Assembly: GCF_900112305.1 (NCBI RefSeq)
Contig: NZ_FOKT01000005.1
Span: 1 to 64,000 of the forward strand
DNA from: Microbulbifer thermotolerans
Lineage (GTDB): Bacteria > Pseudomonadota > Gammaproteobacteria > Pseudomonadales > Cellvibrionaceae
Direction: 5' to 3'
Length of the DNA: 64,000 bases
The notes under the pieces are model-generated. The model did no database searches. It saw only the letters and a program-made list of their open reading frames with translations, and was not told the DNA's origin. The number at the start of each line of letters is the position of its first letter. Positions within the stretch are counted from its first letter, which is position 1. Shown here one piece after another: positions 55,188 to 63,562 of the stretch. Made by a program: the position numbers and the translations under genes.

Positions 55188-57665
55188 CTATTTACGCGTA
55201 ACCTCCGAGTTTGCTTTGGTAAGCAGGTAGCTTTCGCCCGGCTGTACATTGAATATTTTTATATGTGCCCCTTCACTCTGCGCGACGATTCTGTTATCGC
55301 TGGCCCGGCGCAGCGAGAAGTTTCCGTTTTGTGGCAGGCGTAACTTTAGTTGGCCGCTGCTGTAGGCGGTGATGTGGGCGTTTTGCAATTGACCCTTACT
55401 CCACCACATATCCACGGTGGTATTACCCCGGGCGCGCAATCCGGAGACTGCGCCGCTGGGCCAAGCAGCGGGCAGCGCTGGCAGCAAATGAATTTCCTGG
55501 CCATGAGACTGCAGTAGCATTTCCGCTATGCCCGCGGTTGCGCCGAGGTTACCGTCTATCTGGAAGGGTGGGTGACTGCTCCATAGGTTTGGCAGTGTGC
55601 TTTGGCGCAATTGTGCGGACAGAATACGATGGGCGTGGTCGCCGTCTCCCAACCTGGCCCACAGGTTAATTTTCCAGGCTCGACTCCAGCCTGTGCCGGC
55701 GTCGCCGCGGGCTTCCAGAGAGGTTCGCGCGGCATCGAGCAGTGGCGCAGGAAGGGAACGAATGCCAGGGTAAATTGCGAAGAGTTGCGACACATGCCTG
55801 TGCTTGTTTTCGGGGTGGTCCAGATCTTCCTTCCATTCCTGCAACTGTCCCCAGCTGCCGATGCGCAGGCCTGGGTCCAGTTGATCCAGTGTTTTTTCTA
55901 TTTGTTGTGCAAATGCACGGTCGCCGAGCTTCAGGGCGGCGTTGAGCGTATCGCGCAGCAATTCAGAAACGATCTGCTGGGACATGGCGGCACCCGCGGT
56001 GAAGTCACCGTGCTCTGGAGAGTAACTGGGTGAAACCACCAGTAGCCCGTCGCGCGGATCTGGTACCAGCGCGTCCAGCCACAGGAGGGCGGCACCTTTC
56101 ATCGCCGGGTAGGCCCGTTCGCGCAGGAATTTTTCGTCGTGGGAAAACAGATAGTGCTCGTAATAATGGGTGGCCAACCAGGCACCGGCTTCCGGTTGCC
56201 AGAAGGCTGTGGGCCAATCGATGGTGCCCGTGAATCCCCAGATATTGGTATTCAGAAATAAGGTCCACCCGCGGGCGCCGAGTAGTTTTTCCGCCGCAAA
56301 ATTTCCGGGTTGGTGCAGGGTATCGACAAAGTCGAACAGGGGTATGGCCGTCTCGGCGAGATTGGTGGTTTCAGCGGGCCAGTAATTCATCTGCAAGTTG
56401 ATATTGGTGTGATAGTCCGCGTTCCAGGGCGGCGTGGTGGAATTGTTCCAGACACCCTGCAGGTTGGCGGGCAGAGACCCGGAGCGGGAACTGGCGATTA
56501 GCAGATAACGACCGTATTGAAAGTAGAGGGCTTCCAGAGCGCGGTCCGCAGCCGAGTTTCCAGAACCGTAGCTGGCCAGCCATTGGTCGATGGGGATATT
56601 GGTAAATAGCGCTGCAGTTTTTTGGCGGGGGGGCTGTTTCCCGGCGGAAGGTGCAAGTGGCAATTCATTTACGTGCAGGGATACGCGATCGAACAGGGCG
56701 CGGTGGTCGGCGACATGGGCGGCGCGCAGGGCCGACCAGCCTTTGCGGTGGGCGCGGTTCACGCGTGTCTGTACTGTTTTGTGAGGGGAAATTGTGCTGC
56801 GATAAGCGGGATATACCGGAGCGTAATCGGTGGCGGCGGCCAGCAGTAGGGTGGCGGTGTCGGCGTCCGATACCCGGATACCGCCTTCGTTTGTCCGTGT
56901 GAGGGAACCGCCGTCGGCGATCACCTGTAGTTGAGTTTCGTAGGCCAGACCGTTGTCCAGCAGTTTTCCTCTGATGGCGATACGCCCCTGCCGGACCGAA
57001 CGATGCGCGCTGCGGTTATGCGGAATATTCAGCTCTGCGGTAAAGTTGATATGCCCCGCGCGATCGGCTTTCAGGTGGATGGCAATAACGCCGTCTGGAT
57101 AGCTGGCCAGATATTCCCGCGTGTAGCGCACCCCATCGGCGGAATAAGTGACCCGTGCGATAGCTTCGCTGATATCCAGTTGGCGTCGGTAGCCGCTGAT
57201 TTCACCGGACGGGGGAAAAGTCAGGCGCAGTTCACCAAAATTTTGATAGCTGCCGTAAGCCTCGGCTTTGCGTCCCAGTTTCCTGGCGACATACTCCGGT
57301 GTCAGCCGGCCCTTTGTATTCAGCTCCCGGCGGATTTCTGTAAGGGCTTCGGTTTGCGGATCGGCGGGGATACCAAAATCGTATTTGCCCTCCCGTGTGC
57401 CGGGTCCCCCGGTCCAGAGCGTTTTCTCATTGAACTGCAGAATATCCAGTGTTACGCCGCCCTGAACCGCCGCGCCCATAGCGCCGTTCCCGATGGGGAG
57501 GCTCTCGCGCTCCCAATCTTCGGCGGGGCGGTCAAACCATAGATGGTGAGGCGTCTGCGCTTGCGCGGTTGCGCACAGACCGGTAATGGCTGCGAAAAAA
57601 AGTAGCAGCAGTTGCGTTGGGCCGCGGCGCGGAGCCGCCGACCGTGTGGCGGCTGATTTTTTCAT
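55188..57665 (-). CDS. GH95 alpha-L-fucosidase
   Basis: 825 residues with a signal peptide (LLLLFFAAITGLCATAQA). N-terminal beta domain LWFDRPAEDWERESLPIGNGAMGAAVQGG, and an (alpha/alpha)6 barrel with the catalytic asparagines in YHTNINLQMNYWPAE, a conserved SPSYSPEHG block and QIDGNLGATAGIAEMLLQS with the base-activating Asp. It would remove alpha-1,2-fucose (or alpha-L-galactose) from xyloglucan side chains. First gene of the minus-strand locus, 62 bases before the receptor gene. Confidence 0.93.
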   Translation of the reverse strand: MKKSAATRSAAPRRGPTQLLLLFFAAITGLCATAQAQTPHHLWFDRPAEDWERESLPIGNGAMGAAVQGGVTLDILQFNEKTLWTGGPGTREGKYDFGIPADPQTEALTEIRRELNTKGRLTPEYVARKLGRKAEAYGSYQNFGELRLTFPPSGEISGYRRQLDISEAIARVTYSADGVRYTREYLASYPDGVIAIHLKADRAGHINFTAELNIPHNRSAHRSVRQGRIAIRGKLLDNGLAYETQLQVIADGGSLTRTNEGGIRVSDADTATLLLAAATDYAPVYPAYRSTISPHKTVQTRVNRAHRKGWSALRAAHVADHRALFDRVSLHVNELPLAPSAGKQPPRQKTAALFTNIPIDQWLASYGSGNSAADRALEALYFQYGRYLLIASSRSGSLPANLQGVWNNSTTPPWNADYHTNINLQMNYWPAETTNLAETAIPLFDFVDTLHQPGNFAAEKLLGARGWTLFLNTNIWGFTGTIDWPTAFWQPEAGAWLATHYYEHYLFSHDEKFLRERAYPAMKGAALLWLDALVPDPRDGLLVVSPSYSPEHGDFTAGAAMSQQIVSELLRDTLNAALKLGDRAFAQQIEKTLDQLDPGLRIGSWGQLQEWKEDLDHPENKHRHVSQLFAIYPGIRSLPAPLLDAARTSLEARGDAGTGWSRAWKINLWARLGDGDHAHRILSAQLRQSTLPNLWSSHPPFQIDGNLGATAGIAEMLLQSHGQEIHLLPALPAAWPSGAVSGLRARGNTTVDMWWSKGQLQNAHITAYSSGQLKLRLPQNGNFSLRRASDNRIVAQSEGAHIKIFNVQPGESYLLTKANSEVTRK

Positions 57666-57791
57666 TTCATCGCTGACAGCGCTGGTCGTTATGGATTTAT
57701 TGTCGAGCGCCTGGCGCGGGAATACGCGCGAATATTTTAGGCTGCTGCTCAGTGCATTGAGCAGCAGCCGGGGAGTTACCCTAGCAATGGA

Positions 57792-57805
57792 TGTAAACGT
57801 TTACA
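57792..57805. promoter_or_regulatory. Palindromic operator-like site at the xyloglucan locus
   Basis: TGTAAACGTTTACA, a perfect 14-base palindrome between the divergent GH95 and FadR-type regulator genes. The sequence is of the LacI/CcpA-operator type (central CG), not the usual TGGT-ACCA form of FadR-family sites, so a LacI-family protein encoded elsewhere may bind here. Confidence 0.6.
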
Positions 57806-57946
57806 ATATTTATCTGAATGATATGTCAAATAGATGTTGAATCGAGCGACGCTGGGTGTCCGGCGAATAAGTGGCGGGGCTGCGTGCCGGGCAATGGCGG
57901 GTTATCTTTTGACGCCCCGACAAAAAATAAGAAGAGAGCAGAGCGC

Positions 57947-58684
57947 GTGAATAGAAGACCCGGTGGACAGAATCTGACCCAACAACTGGTACACATCTTA
58001 GGCGCGGCTATCGTCAACGGCCGCTACCGCGGCGGAGAGGGATTGCCCTCTGAGGCCGGATTGTGCGATGAGTACGGCATTAGCCGCAGCGCCACCCGAG
58101 AGGCGATCAAAATGCTGACGGCGAAAGGGTTAGTCACTTCCCGTCCACGCCAGGGCATCAGGGTACAGCCGCGGGCGCGATGGAATCTGTTCGATCCGGA
58201 TGTGCTCGGCTGGATATTGCGCGCCAGCCCGACCTTGGAAATGCTGCGTGAATTTCTCCAGTTGCGTTTGGCCATAGAAAAAGAAGCTGCGGCCCTGGCG
58301 GCGGCGGTGCAGGACAAAGAGTCCATCTCCGCGGTGGGGGCGGCGCTGGCGCGCATGCAGCGCGCCGAGGAAGGACTGGAAGATCCCGTCGATGCGGATA
58401 TTGCCTTTCATATCAATATTCTCAATGCCACCAATAACGCCTTTTATATTCAGCTCGGCAGTTTTATTGAAACGGCACTTAGGGTAAGCATCCGCTATAC
58501 CAATCGTATTAAAGGTGTGGCGACGGCGAGCTACCAAAATCACAAAATACTTTACGATGCTATCGACAGTGGAGAGATCAGCGCAGCGCGCAATGCTTCC
58601 GCGGCCATGCAGGAAGAGGCGCTGGCTTTGATTGAGGGGGAGCTGGCCCGTAGAGTCAGCAGAGGGAAAGATATTCTAGTTTGA
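57947..58684 (+). CDS. FadR-subfamily GntR transcriptional regulator
   Basis: 245 residues from a GTG at 57947 preceded by AAGAGAG; a longer frame from 57818 has no conserved N-terminal residues. Winged helix NLTQQLVHILGAAIVNGRYRGGEGLPSEAGLCDEYGISRSATREAIKMLTAKGLVTSRPRQGIRV, then an FCD effector domain with metal-ligand residues (FLQLRLAIEKEAAALAA, DADIAFHINILNATNN, NHKILYDAIDSGE). Divergent from the xyloglucan operon, which it likely controls in response to a sugar or sugar acid. Confidence 0.92.
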   Translation: MNRRPGGQNLTQQLVHILGAAIVNGRYRGGEGLPSEAGLCDEYGISRSATREAIKMLTAKGLVTSRPRQGIRVQPRARWNLFDPDVLGWILRASPTLEMLREFLQLRLAIEKEAAALAAAVQDKESISAVGAALARMQRAEEGLEDPVDADIAFHINILNATNNAFYIQLGSFIETALRVSIRYTNRIKGVATASYQNHKILYDAIDSGEISAARNASAAMQEEALALIEGELARRVSRGKDILV

Positions 58685-58748
58685 TAGAAAATACTCTAAT
58701 CAGATGGCGATCGTCTTCGTCTGGCTTACCGTGCGCATGTAAAACCTT

Positions 58749-58766
58749 AATTAGAAAGTTCTAATT
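58749..58766. promoter_or_regulatory. AT-rich palindrome downstream of the regulator
   Basis: AATTAGAA-ag-TTCTAATT, arms of eight bases, 65 bases after the regulator stop and about 110 before the next start. Could be an operator for the decayed gene at 58875 or a weak terminator. Confidence 0.35.
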
Positions 58767-58874
58767 TGTCTGTCCGATAAATACAGGCCTTTTGGGGGGC
58801 TTACTTTGGTGCGTGGGCTCATCGGCCTATACCTATAATAGTATCTGCCCATTTGCGTTATGCCGGAGGTTAAA

Positions 58875-59324
58875 ATGGACCATGGTAAAAATGGCGTCGA
58901 ATGCGTTGACCGGTTTATCTGTTGCTATAAAGAATTTATGGCGCGTGGTGGAATTATAGTAAGTAGAAACCATTGAGAATGGTTCTGATTTAAAAAATCT
59001 GCAAACGAATTAGTTGAATATCTTATTTGTGAAGAGGTTTTGTGGCTGGTTAAAAATGCAGTTGATAAATCAGAGATCGAGGCGGATATTTTAAATTGTT
59101 TGTCTACTGAAATTGAATTCTTTCTGATCCGGTCGAAGCATAACGAAGGAAGCAGTAATTCGGAAAATGGCAACAACGCAGAAAAAGGAAACGATAGCGA
59201 AATAGTTGAAGGCGCCAGCACCATCAAGCAAAGTATAGAGAAATTGTTAGGTAAGTGGATTCCTAGTCGTATCTTAAATAGATTCTCTCTATTAAATGAA
59301 ATGCTAAGCCTTTGCTGGCTTTAA
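58875..59324 (+). pseudogene. Hypothetical gene with two in-frame TGA codons
   Basis: A strong ribosome site (GGAGG) precedes ATG 58875. The frame reads MDHGKNGVECVDRFICCYKE ... VSRNH, then TGA (58974), EWF, TGA (58986), and goes on in the same frame as FKKSANELVEYLICEEVLWL ... to TAA at 59324. The downstream part is a charged, Ser/Asn/Glu-rich sequence (SSNSENGNNAEKGNDSE). Nonsense decay is the simplest reading; the total would be about 149 codons. No family recognised. Confidence 0.5.
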
Positions 59325-59526
59325 TGGCGTTTTCTTTTGGGGGCAAACGCTATTTTCTTCCCGCCACGTGGATATTCTCGCGTGGCTTTTTAGCGCTCAA
59401 CCAGCGTGTATTCCCAATAACTTACCTGCTGCGTAGTAGCGAAGGGTTCGCGGCCTCAAAACCTTATACTGTGCACTGCAGGCGCTGAAACGCGTATAAT
59501 CAGCGCCTTTTGCACGAGGACAGATT

Positions 59527-60099
59527 GTGAGTACTGAACAAGAACTGGTGGCGCGCAGCGGCGGACAATGTGAACTCTGCGGTGCGGACAGTGGACTGAA
59601 GCCTTATAGCGTGCCGGCTTCAGAGGGCCGCGGCGACGCGGATATACTGCTGTGCGAGACTTGTCGCACGCAGCTGGAGAACCCGGCGCAGATAGATTCA
59701 GGTCATTGGCAGTGCCTCAGCGACAGCATGTGGAGCCAGGTTCCAGCGGTACAGGTGATGGCCTGGCGTCTGTTGAAACGGCTATCGGGAGAGACCTGGG
59801 CACAGGATCTGCTCGATATGCTCTATCTGGACGACGATATGCTGGCCTGGGCTCAAGCGGGTGCGCTGCCGGACGAAAGCGAGGTGGTGGTACACCGGGA
59901 CTGCAATGGCGCGCAGCTGCAGGCCGGCGACACGGTGACCATTATCAAGGACCTGGACGTTAAGGGCACTAGTATTGTCGCCAAGCGGGGTACCGCGGTG
60001 CGCGGTATCAGCCTGACGGACAACCCCGAGCAAATTGAAGGGCGTGTAGAAGGTCAGCGGATTGTTATCCTAACCAAGTTCGTCAAGAAATCCGGCTAA
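59527..60099 (+). CDS. PhnA-type (YjdM) zinc-ribbon protein
   Basis: 190 residues. N-terminal zinc ribbon with CELCGADSGL near residues 15-24 and LLCETCRTQL near 42-51. The C-terminal SH3-like PhnA domain shows VVHRDCNGAQLQAGDTVTIIKDLDVKGTSIVAKRGTAVRGISLTDNPEQIEGRVEGQRIVILTKFVKK. Despite the name of the family, its role in phosphonate use is not established. Stand-alone gene, about 200 bases after the decayed ORF. Confidence 0.9.
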   Translation: MSTEQELVARSGGQCELCGADSGLKPYSVPASEGRGDADILLCETCRTQLENPAQIDSGHWQCLSDSMWSQVPAVQVMAWRLLKRLSGETWAQDLLDMLYLDDDMLAWAQAGALPDESEVVVHRDCNGAQLQAGDTVTIIKDLDVKGTSIVAKRGTAVRGISLTDNPEQIEGRVEGQRIVILTKFVKKSG

Positions 60100-60164
60100 A
60101 ATCCGCACAGCATCCAAAGCTGGGTCACTTCAAGCTTTGCAGGAAACGGGATAACAGTGCGCGA

Positions 60165-61763
60165 CTAATACCGGTATAACCTCAATTTTTGAATTTGCCA
60201 CTCGCCGCCGGGAATGCGCAGGTGCCGTCCCTGGTGGCTCTGGTCGCCGTTTAAGCGCCGTCCGGGCGTCCATTTGCCGTCTTGGAATTCTCCCTCTTCC
60301 AGTGTGTCTATGCCTGCGCGTTTGCCGTCGGCGGCGAAGGTTAATACCACGCCGGTGCCGGCGACCATAAAATCTTCCAGCCCTGTTTGCACTATCAGAG
60401 CGCCCGCTTCGGGCCAGGTTTCCGCCTCTGAACCCGGGGACCAGCCGAGGGTGAATTCGTGTTTGGCGGTAAAATGGTAGTCGCCGAGGGTGAAGGCCAT
60501 TTGTGGATTTTCCCGGGTGAGCCAGACGCCTTCTTTAATACTGCCTGCGGTGATATGTCCCCCCAGCTGTGCCAGTAAATCATAGCTGCGAGCGAGATTT
60601 TCCATTGCCTTTGTTGAGCCAGTTTCAATGGAAAAGGGCGAAAAGCCGAGCGTATTGTAGTGGCCGAAAGCATAGAGGGCCTTGGTTCCGGCGTCAGTGT
60701 CGAAGCGGATTTCCGGAATCAGCAGCGGATCACCCTGGCGGGTATAACGGTCGTTCCAGTATTGGAAGTGGGGGTTGTAGAAGTCTGGTGCCATAAGATC
60801 GATGTTCGGCGCCGCGGCCTTCCAGATATCCATCAGGTGTGGCAGCGGGCCACCGCTGGGGTATTCACCGGGCGAGGCACCGGGGCGGTTGAGGGCAGCG
60901 TTGACGAACATGGGCAACGGGTATTCCGCTTTTCCGGCGGCCGCCACAGCGTTGGTATAGCGGGCGAAATACCAGGCGGTAAAAATCTCCTCGCCGGTGG
61001 TGTCGCCGCCGAATAGCTGTGCCCAGCTGCCGCTGTTGCGGAAGCCGTTGCGGCGCCATGCGGCGCGCAGCTCCGGTTCCAGTTGCGCCTTGTGCTCCCG
61101 CAGGTAGTCGAGCAGCGGCTCCGGCACTTGCGACGCAAAGGCGGCATCCGCCAGCGGGTGGTGGTCGCGGGGGCTCGGCAGCATGCCGATTTCATTTTCT
61201 ACTTGCACCATAATGACGGTTTTGTATTTGCCGTCCGCCCGTTTGAGAAAGCGCATTAGCGCAGCGAAAGCGCGGCGGTCCGCGTTTAAATTGTTTTCGC
61301 TAAAAGGCGTGAGAATTTCCTGAGGTATGCCTTTTTCGTCCAGTGCGCGGGGGAAGCGCGCTGTGTCGCGTTTTACCCAGGAAGGGGCGTAGGTGGACAT
61401 GCTGTTTTTCCAACTGCCGAACCACAGCAGCACCAGCCTGAGGTTTTCCCGGCGGGCTCGGTCGAGCAGCGCTTCGATCAGGGAAAAGTCGAAATTTCCC
61501 TCTTCCGCTTCCAGTAGTTCCCAGTAAACGGGTACCAGGAGGGTGTTCAGGTGCATGGCTTTTAGTTTCGGCCACACACTTTCCATGTATTCCAGGTGGG
61601 AGGCGCTGGAGTTACCCAGTTCGCCACCGAGTATCGGGAAAGCCCGCTTGTCCACCAGCAATTGGGTGCCTCCGGTGTGATTTTGCAATTGTGGTGGGGG
61701 TGCTGCTGCGGCGGGCAGGGCGAGAGCGGTGGAGAGCAGGAGCGAGAGAATCCGGTTTTTCAT
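60165..61763 (-). CDS. GH35 beta-galactosidase, second copy (DUF5597 type)
   Basis: 532 residues with a signal peptide (ILSLLLSTALALPAAAA). Same architecture as the GH35 at 50404: LLVDKRAFPILGGELGNSSAS, NTLLVPVYWELLEAEEGNFDFS, acid/base Glu in VMVQVENEIGMLPS, nucleophile Glu in PLLIPEIRFDTDAG, and a C-terminal DUF5597 domain. The acid/base block is VENEIG here versus VQNEVG in the other copy, so substrate preference may differ. Its ATG overlaps the GH9 stop as ATGA. Confidence 0.92.
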   Translation of the reverse strand: MKNRILSLLLSTALALPAAAAPPPQLQNHTGGTQLLVDKRAFPILGGELGNSSASHLEYMESVWPKLKAMHLNTLLVPVYWELLEAEEGNFDFSLIEALLDRARRENLRLVLLWFGSWKNSMSTYAPSWVKRDTARFPRALDEKGIPQEILTPFSENNLNADRRAFAALMRFLKRADGKYKTVIMVQVENEIGMLPSPRDHHPLADAAFASQVPEPLLDYLREHKAQLEPELRAAWRRNGFRNSGSWAQLFGGDTTGEEIFTAWYFARYTNAVAAAGKAEYPLPMFVNAALNRPGASPGEYPSGGPLPHLMDIWKAAAPNIDLMAPDFYNPHFQYWNDRYTRQGDPLLIPEIRFDTDAGTKALYAFGHYNTLGFSPFSIETGSTKAMENLARSYDLLAQLGGHITAGSIKEGVWLTRENPQMAFTLGDYHFTAKHEFTLGWSPGSEAETWPEAGALIVQTGLEDFMVAGTGVVLTFAADGKRAGIDTLEEGEFQDGKWTPGRRLNGDQSHQGRHLRIPGGEWQIQKLRLYRY

Positions 61764-63562
61764 TGTTGTTTTGAAGTTGTCGCGATGAGGCCGTTTACCA
61801 GGTAGGCGAGAGGCGCGTTCCAGTTAATGGCTATTTCGTTGCTGGCGTAGCTGCACAAGGTATCCGTGTAGGATTCATCTGCGACATCACTTGGGTAGTC
61901 GCAGTTATCCTGTTGGGCGGGATTTGGTCCGCCGACAAGAAACCCCGGCAGTGGCGGCAGCGCTGGTTGGGCCGCGGCCAAGCGGTGGTGTGGGTGTTGT
62001 GGGGATTTGCCGCCGAAACCGGTGACATAGGAATAGCCGGTGGCATTTCTTCCCAGCAGGTAATCGAGATTGTCGGCTGCGCTGTGCAGAAAGCCGACAT
62101 CGCCCGTTAGATGATACGCCTCCAGGAAAAGGATGCCCTGGTTTGCCGCCACTGAGTTACTGCCCCAGACGAAATGGGTTTTACTGGTGACCATGGGGGC
62201 CTGATACGCGGTCTGAGCACTCTGGTGGCGCAGTCGTTCGGCTTCTTTGAGAAGGCTGCGTTTTATCTCCGTCAGCCAGGCCAGGTCCAGATGCTTCAGC
62301 TCTTGTTCGCGGCGGATCAGGGAATAATGTCCCAGCCACTGTACCTGGGACCAGGAGGGCAGCTGGTAGTCGATGGGGGCATTTTGCAGAGCGTCCCGGT
62401 AGGCGGTGTTGCCGGTGCTGATAAAGAGCTCGGCGGCGGCCCACAGCCGCTCGTCTTCGAGGTATTCGTCGCTGTAGGCGCCTGTGTGTATATCCGGGTC
62501 GTATTTGCGGTTCAGTGCTTCCTGTCGGTAGGGAATGCCAGGGTTTTGCGCGGCCCAGGTCCAGGCACGCTCGGCGGCGCGCAGGTACTTGTCGGCTTCT
62601 TCCGCGGAGAAGGGGGAATACAGACGCGCCGCTTGGGCCATAACGGCGGCGAAATCCAATGTGGCGGCGGTGCTCTTTTGTACCAGATAGCGACGCCCCC
62701 CGGCATCCGCTGGCGCTACCGTCATGCCTTCAAATCGGGCCGTGGTGAGCTTGTGGTACACGCCCCCGTCGGCGGGGTCCTGCATGGTGAGCATCCAGCG
62801 CAGGTTGTAGCGCGCTTCGTCGAGAATGTCCGGCAGTGGGTTGCCGGATTCGGGAATGCCGAGCTCCAGTCGTGTGAAATAGCGGGGATAACGCTCATAG
62901 GCCGACAACAGGGTCGCCGTGGCGATGCCGCTGTTTACTATGTACTTGTTGTAATCGCCAGCGTCGTACCAGCCCCCTGGCGAGGCTACGGTAGCCCCCG
63001 CCGGACGTGAGGTCCCCGCGGCCGACGGATGTATTTCCACTTCCCGGTCGGCATGGCCGCCCCTGCGCGCCCAGCGCCCGGCGTATTGTGCGTCCAGGTC
63101 GGTGGAGGCGCGTTGGAAGTAGAAAGCCTTGAGACTGGCGCGGGCCAGTTTTCCGTATACATCGCTGTTGACCGCAAAAGGCAGGGAGCTGCCGCGACCG
63201 GGGATTTCCAGCCGGTATAAGCCGTTTTTTTTCAGGGTGGAAAAGTTGGCTATCCACACTGGTTTGCCAGACCAGCTTTTGGCTGGGGCGGGAGTGAAGG
63301 AGCCCTTGAGTATTGGGTCGCCTCCGCTGTGTTCGCGCAGGAGAAAGTAGCCAGGGTTTTCCTCCGCGAACACCAGGGCAATTTTTCGCTGTTCGGGGGC
63401 GTAGCCTAGCTGGTTTAGGCGAAAAAGCGCGGTGCCGCTGGCAAGCTGTTCGGCGCTGGAGGTAGGGCTGAAGAAAGTCAGCAGGCACATTAGGCAGAGA
63501 GCGGCGGGAAAAAGGCTATGGGAGCCTTTCCCACCGGTTTTAGTCGGATGTTGTTGCGTCAT
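61760..63562 (-). CDS. GH9 glycosidase with CelD-type Ig domain, no CBM
   Basis: 600 residues from the ATG at 63562, which begins the exported N-terminus (SLFPAALCLMCLLTFFSPTSSA); an upstream ATG at 63688 would add 42 residues and lies deep in the upstream gene. CelD-type N-terminal Ig domain (FRLNQLGYAPEQRKIALVF ... YRLEIPGRGSSLPFAV), then the GH9 barrel: PGGWYDAGDYNKYIVNSG with two Asp, HPHHR, and acid Glu in SYASNEIAINWNAPLAYLV. Without a CBM it probably acts in the periplasm on imported gluco- or xyloglucan oligosaccharides. Confidence 0.92.
   Translation of the reverse strand: MTQQHPTKTGGKGSHSLFPAALCLMCLLTFFSPTSSAEQLASGTALFRLNQLGYAPEQRKIALVFAEENPGYFLLREHSGGDPILKGSFTPAPAKSWSGKPVWIANFSTLKKNGLYRLEIPGRGSSLPFAVNSDVYGKLARASLKAFYFQRASTDLDAQYAGRWARRGGHADREVEIHPSAAGTSRPAGATVASPGGWYDAGDYNKYIVNSGIATATLLSAYERYPRYFTRLELGIPESGNPLPDILDEARYNLRWMLTMQDPADGGVYHKLTTARFEGMTVAPADAGGRRYLVQKSTAATLDFAAVMAQAARLYSPFSAEEADKYLRAAERAWTWAAQNPGIPYRQEALNRKYDPDIHTGAYSDEYLEDERLWAAAELFISTGNTAYRDALQNAPIDYQLPSWSQVQWLGHYSLIRREQELKHLDLAWLTEIKRSLLKEAERLRHQSAQTAYQAPMVTSKTHFVWGSNSVAANQGILFLEAYHLTGDVGFLHSAADNLDYLLGRNATGYSYVTGFGGKSPQHPHHRLAAAQPALPPLPGFLVGGPNPAQQDNCDYPSDVADESYTDTLCSYASNEIAINWNAPLAYLVNGLIATTSKQQ

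Noticed and set aside
58925..59227. 100-codon minus-strand frame
   Set aside because: Opposite the decayed plus-strand ORF, no ribosome site; translation looks like random AT-rich sequence.
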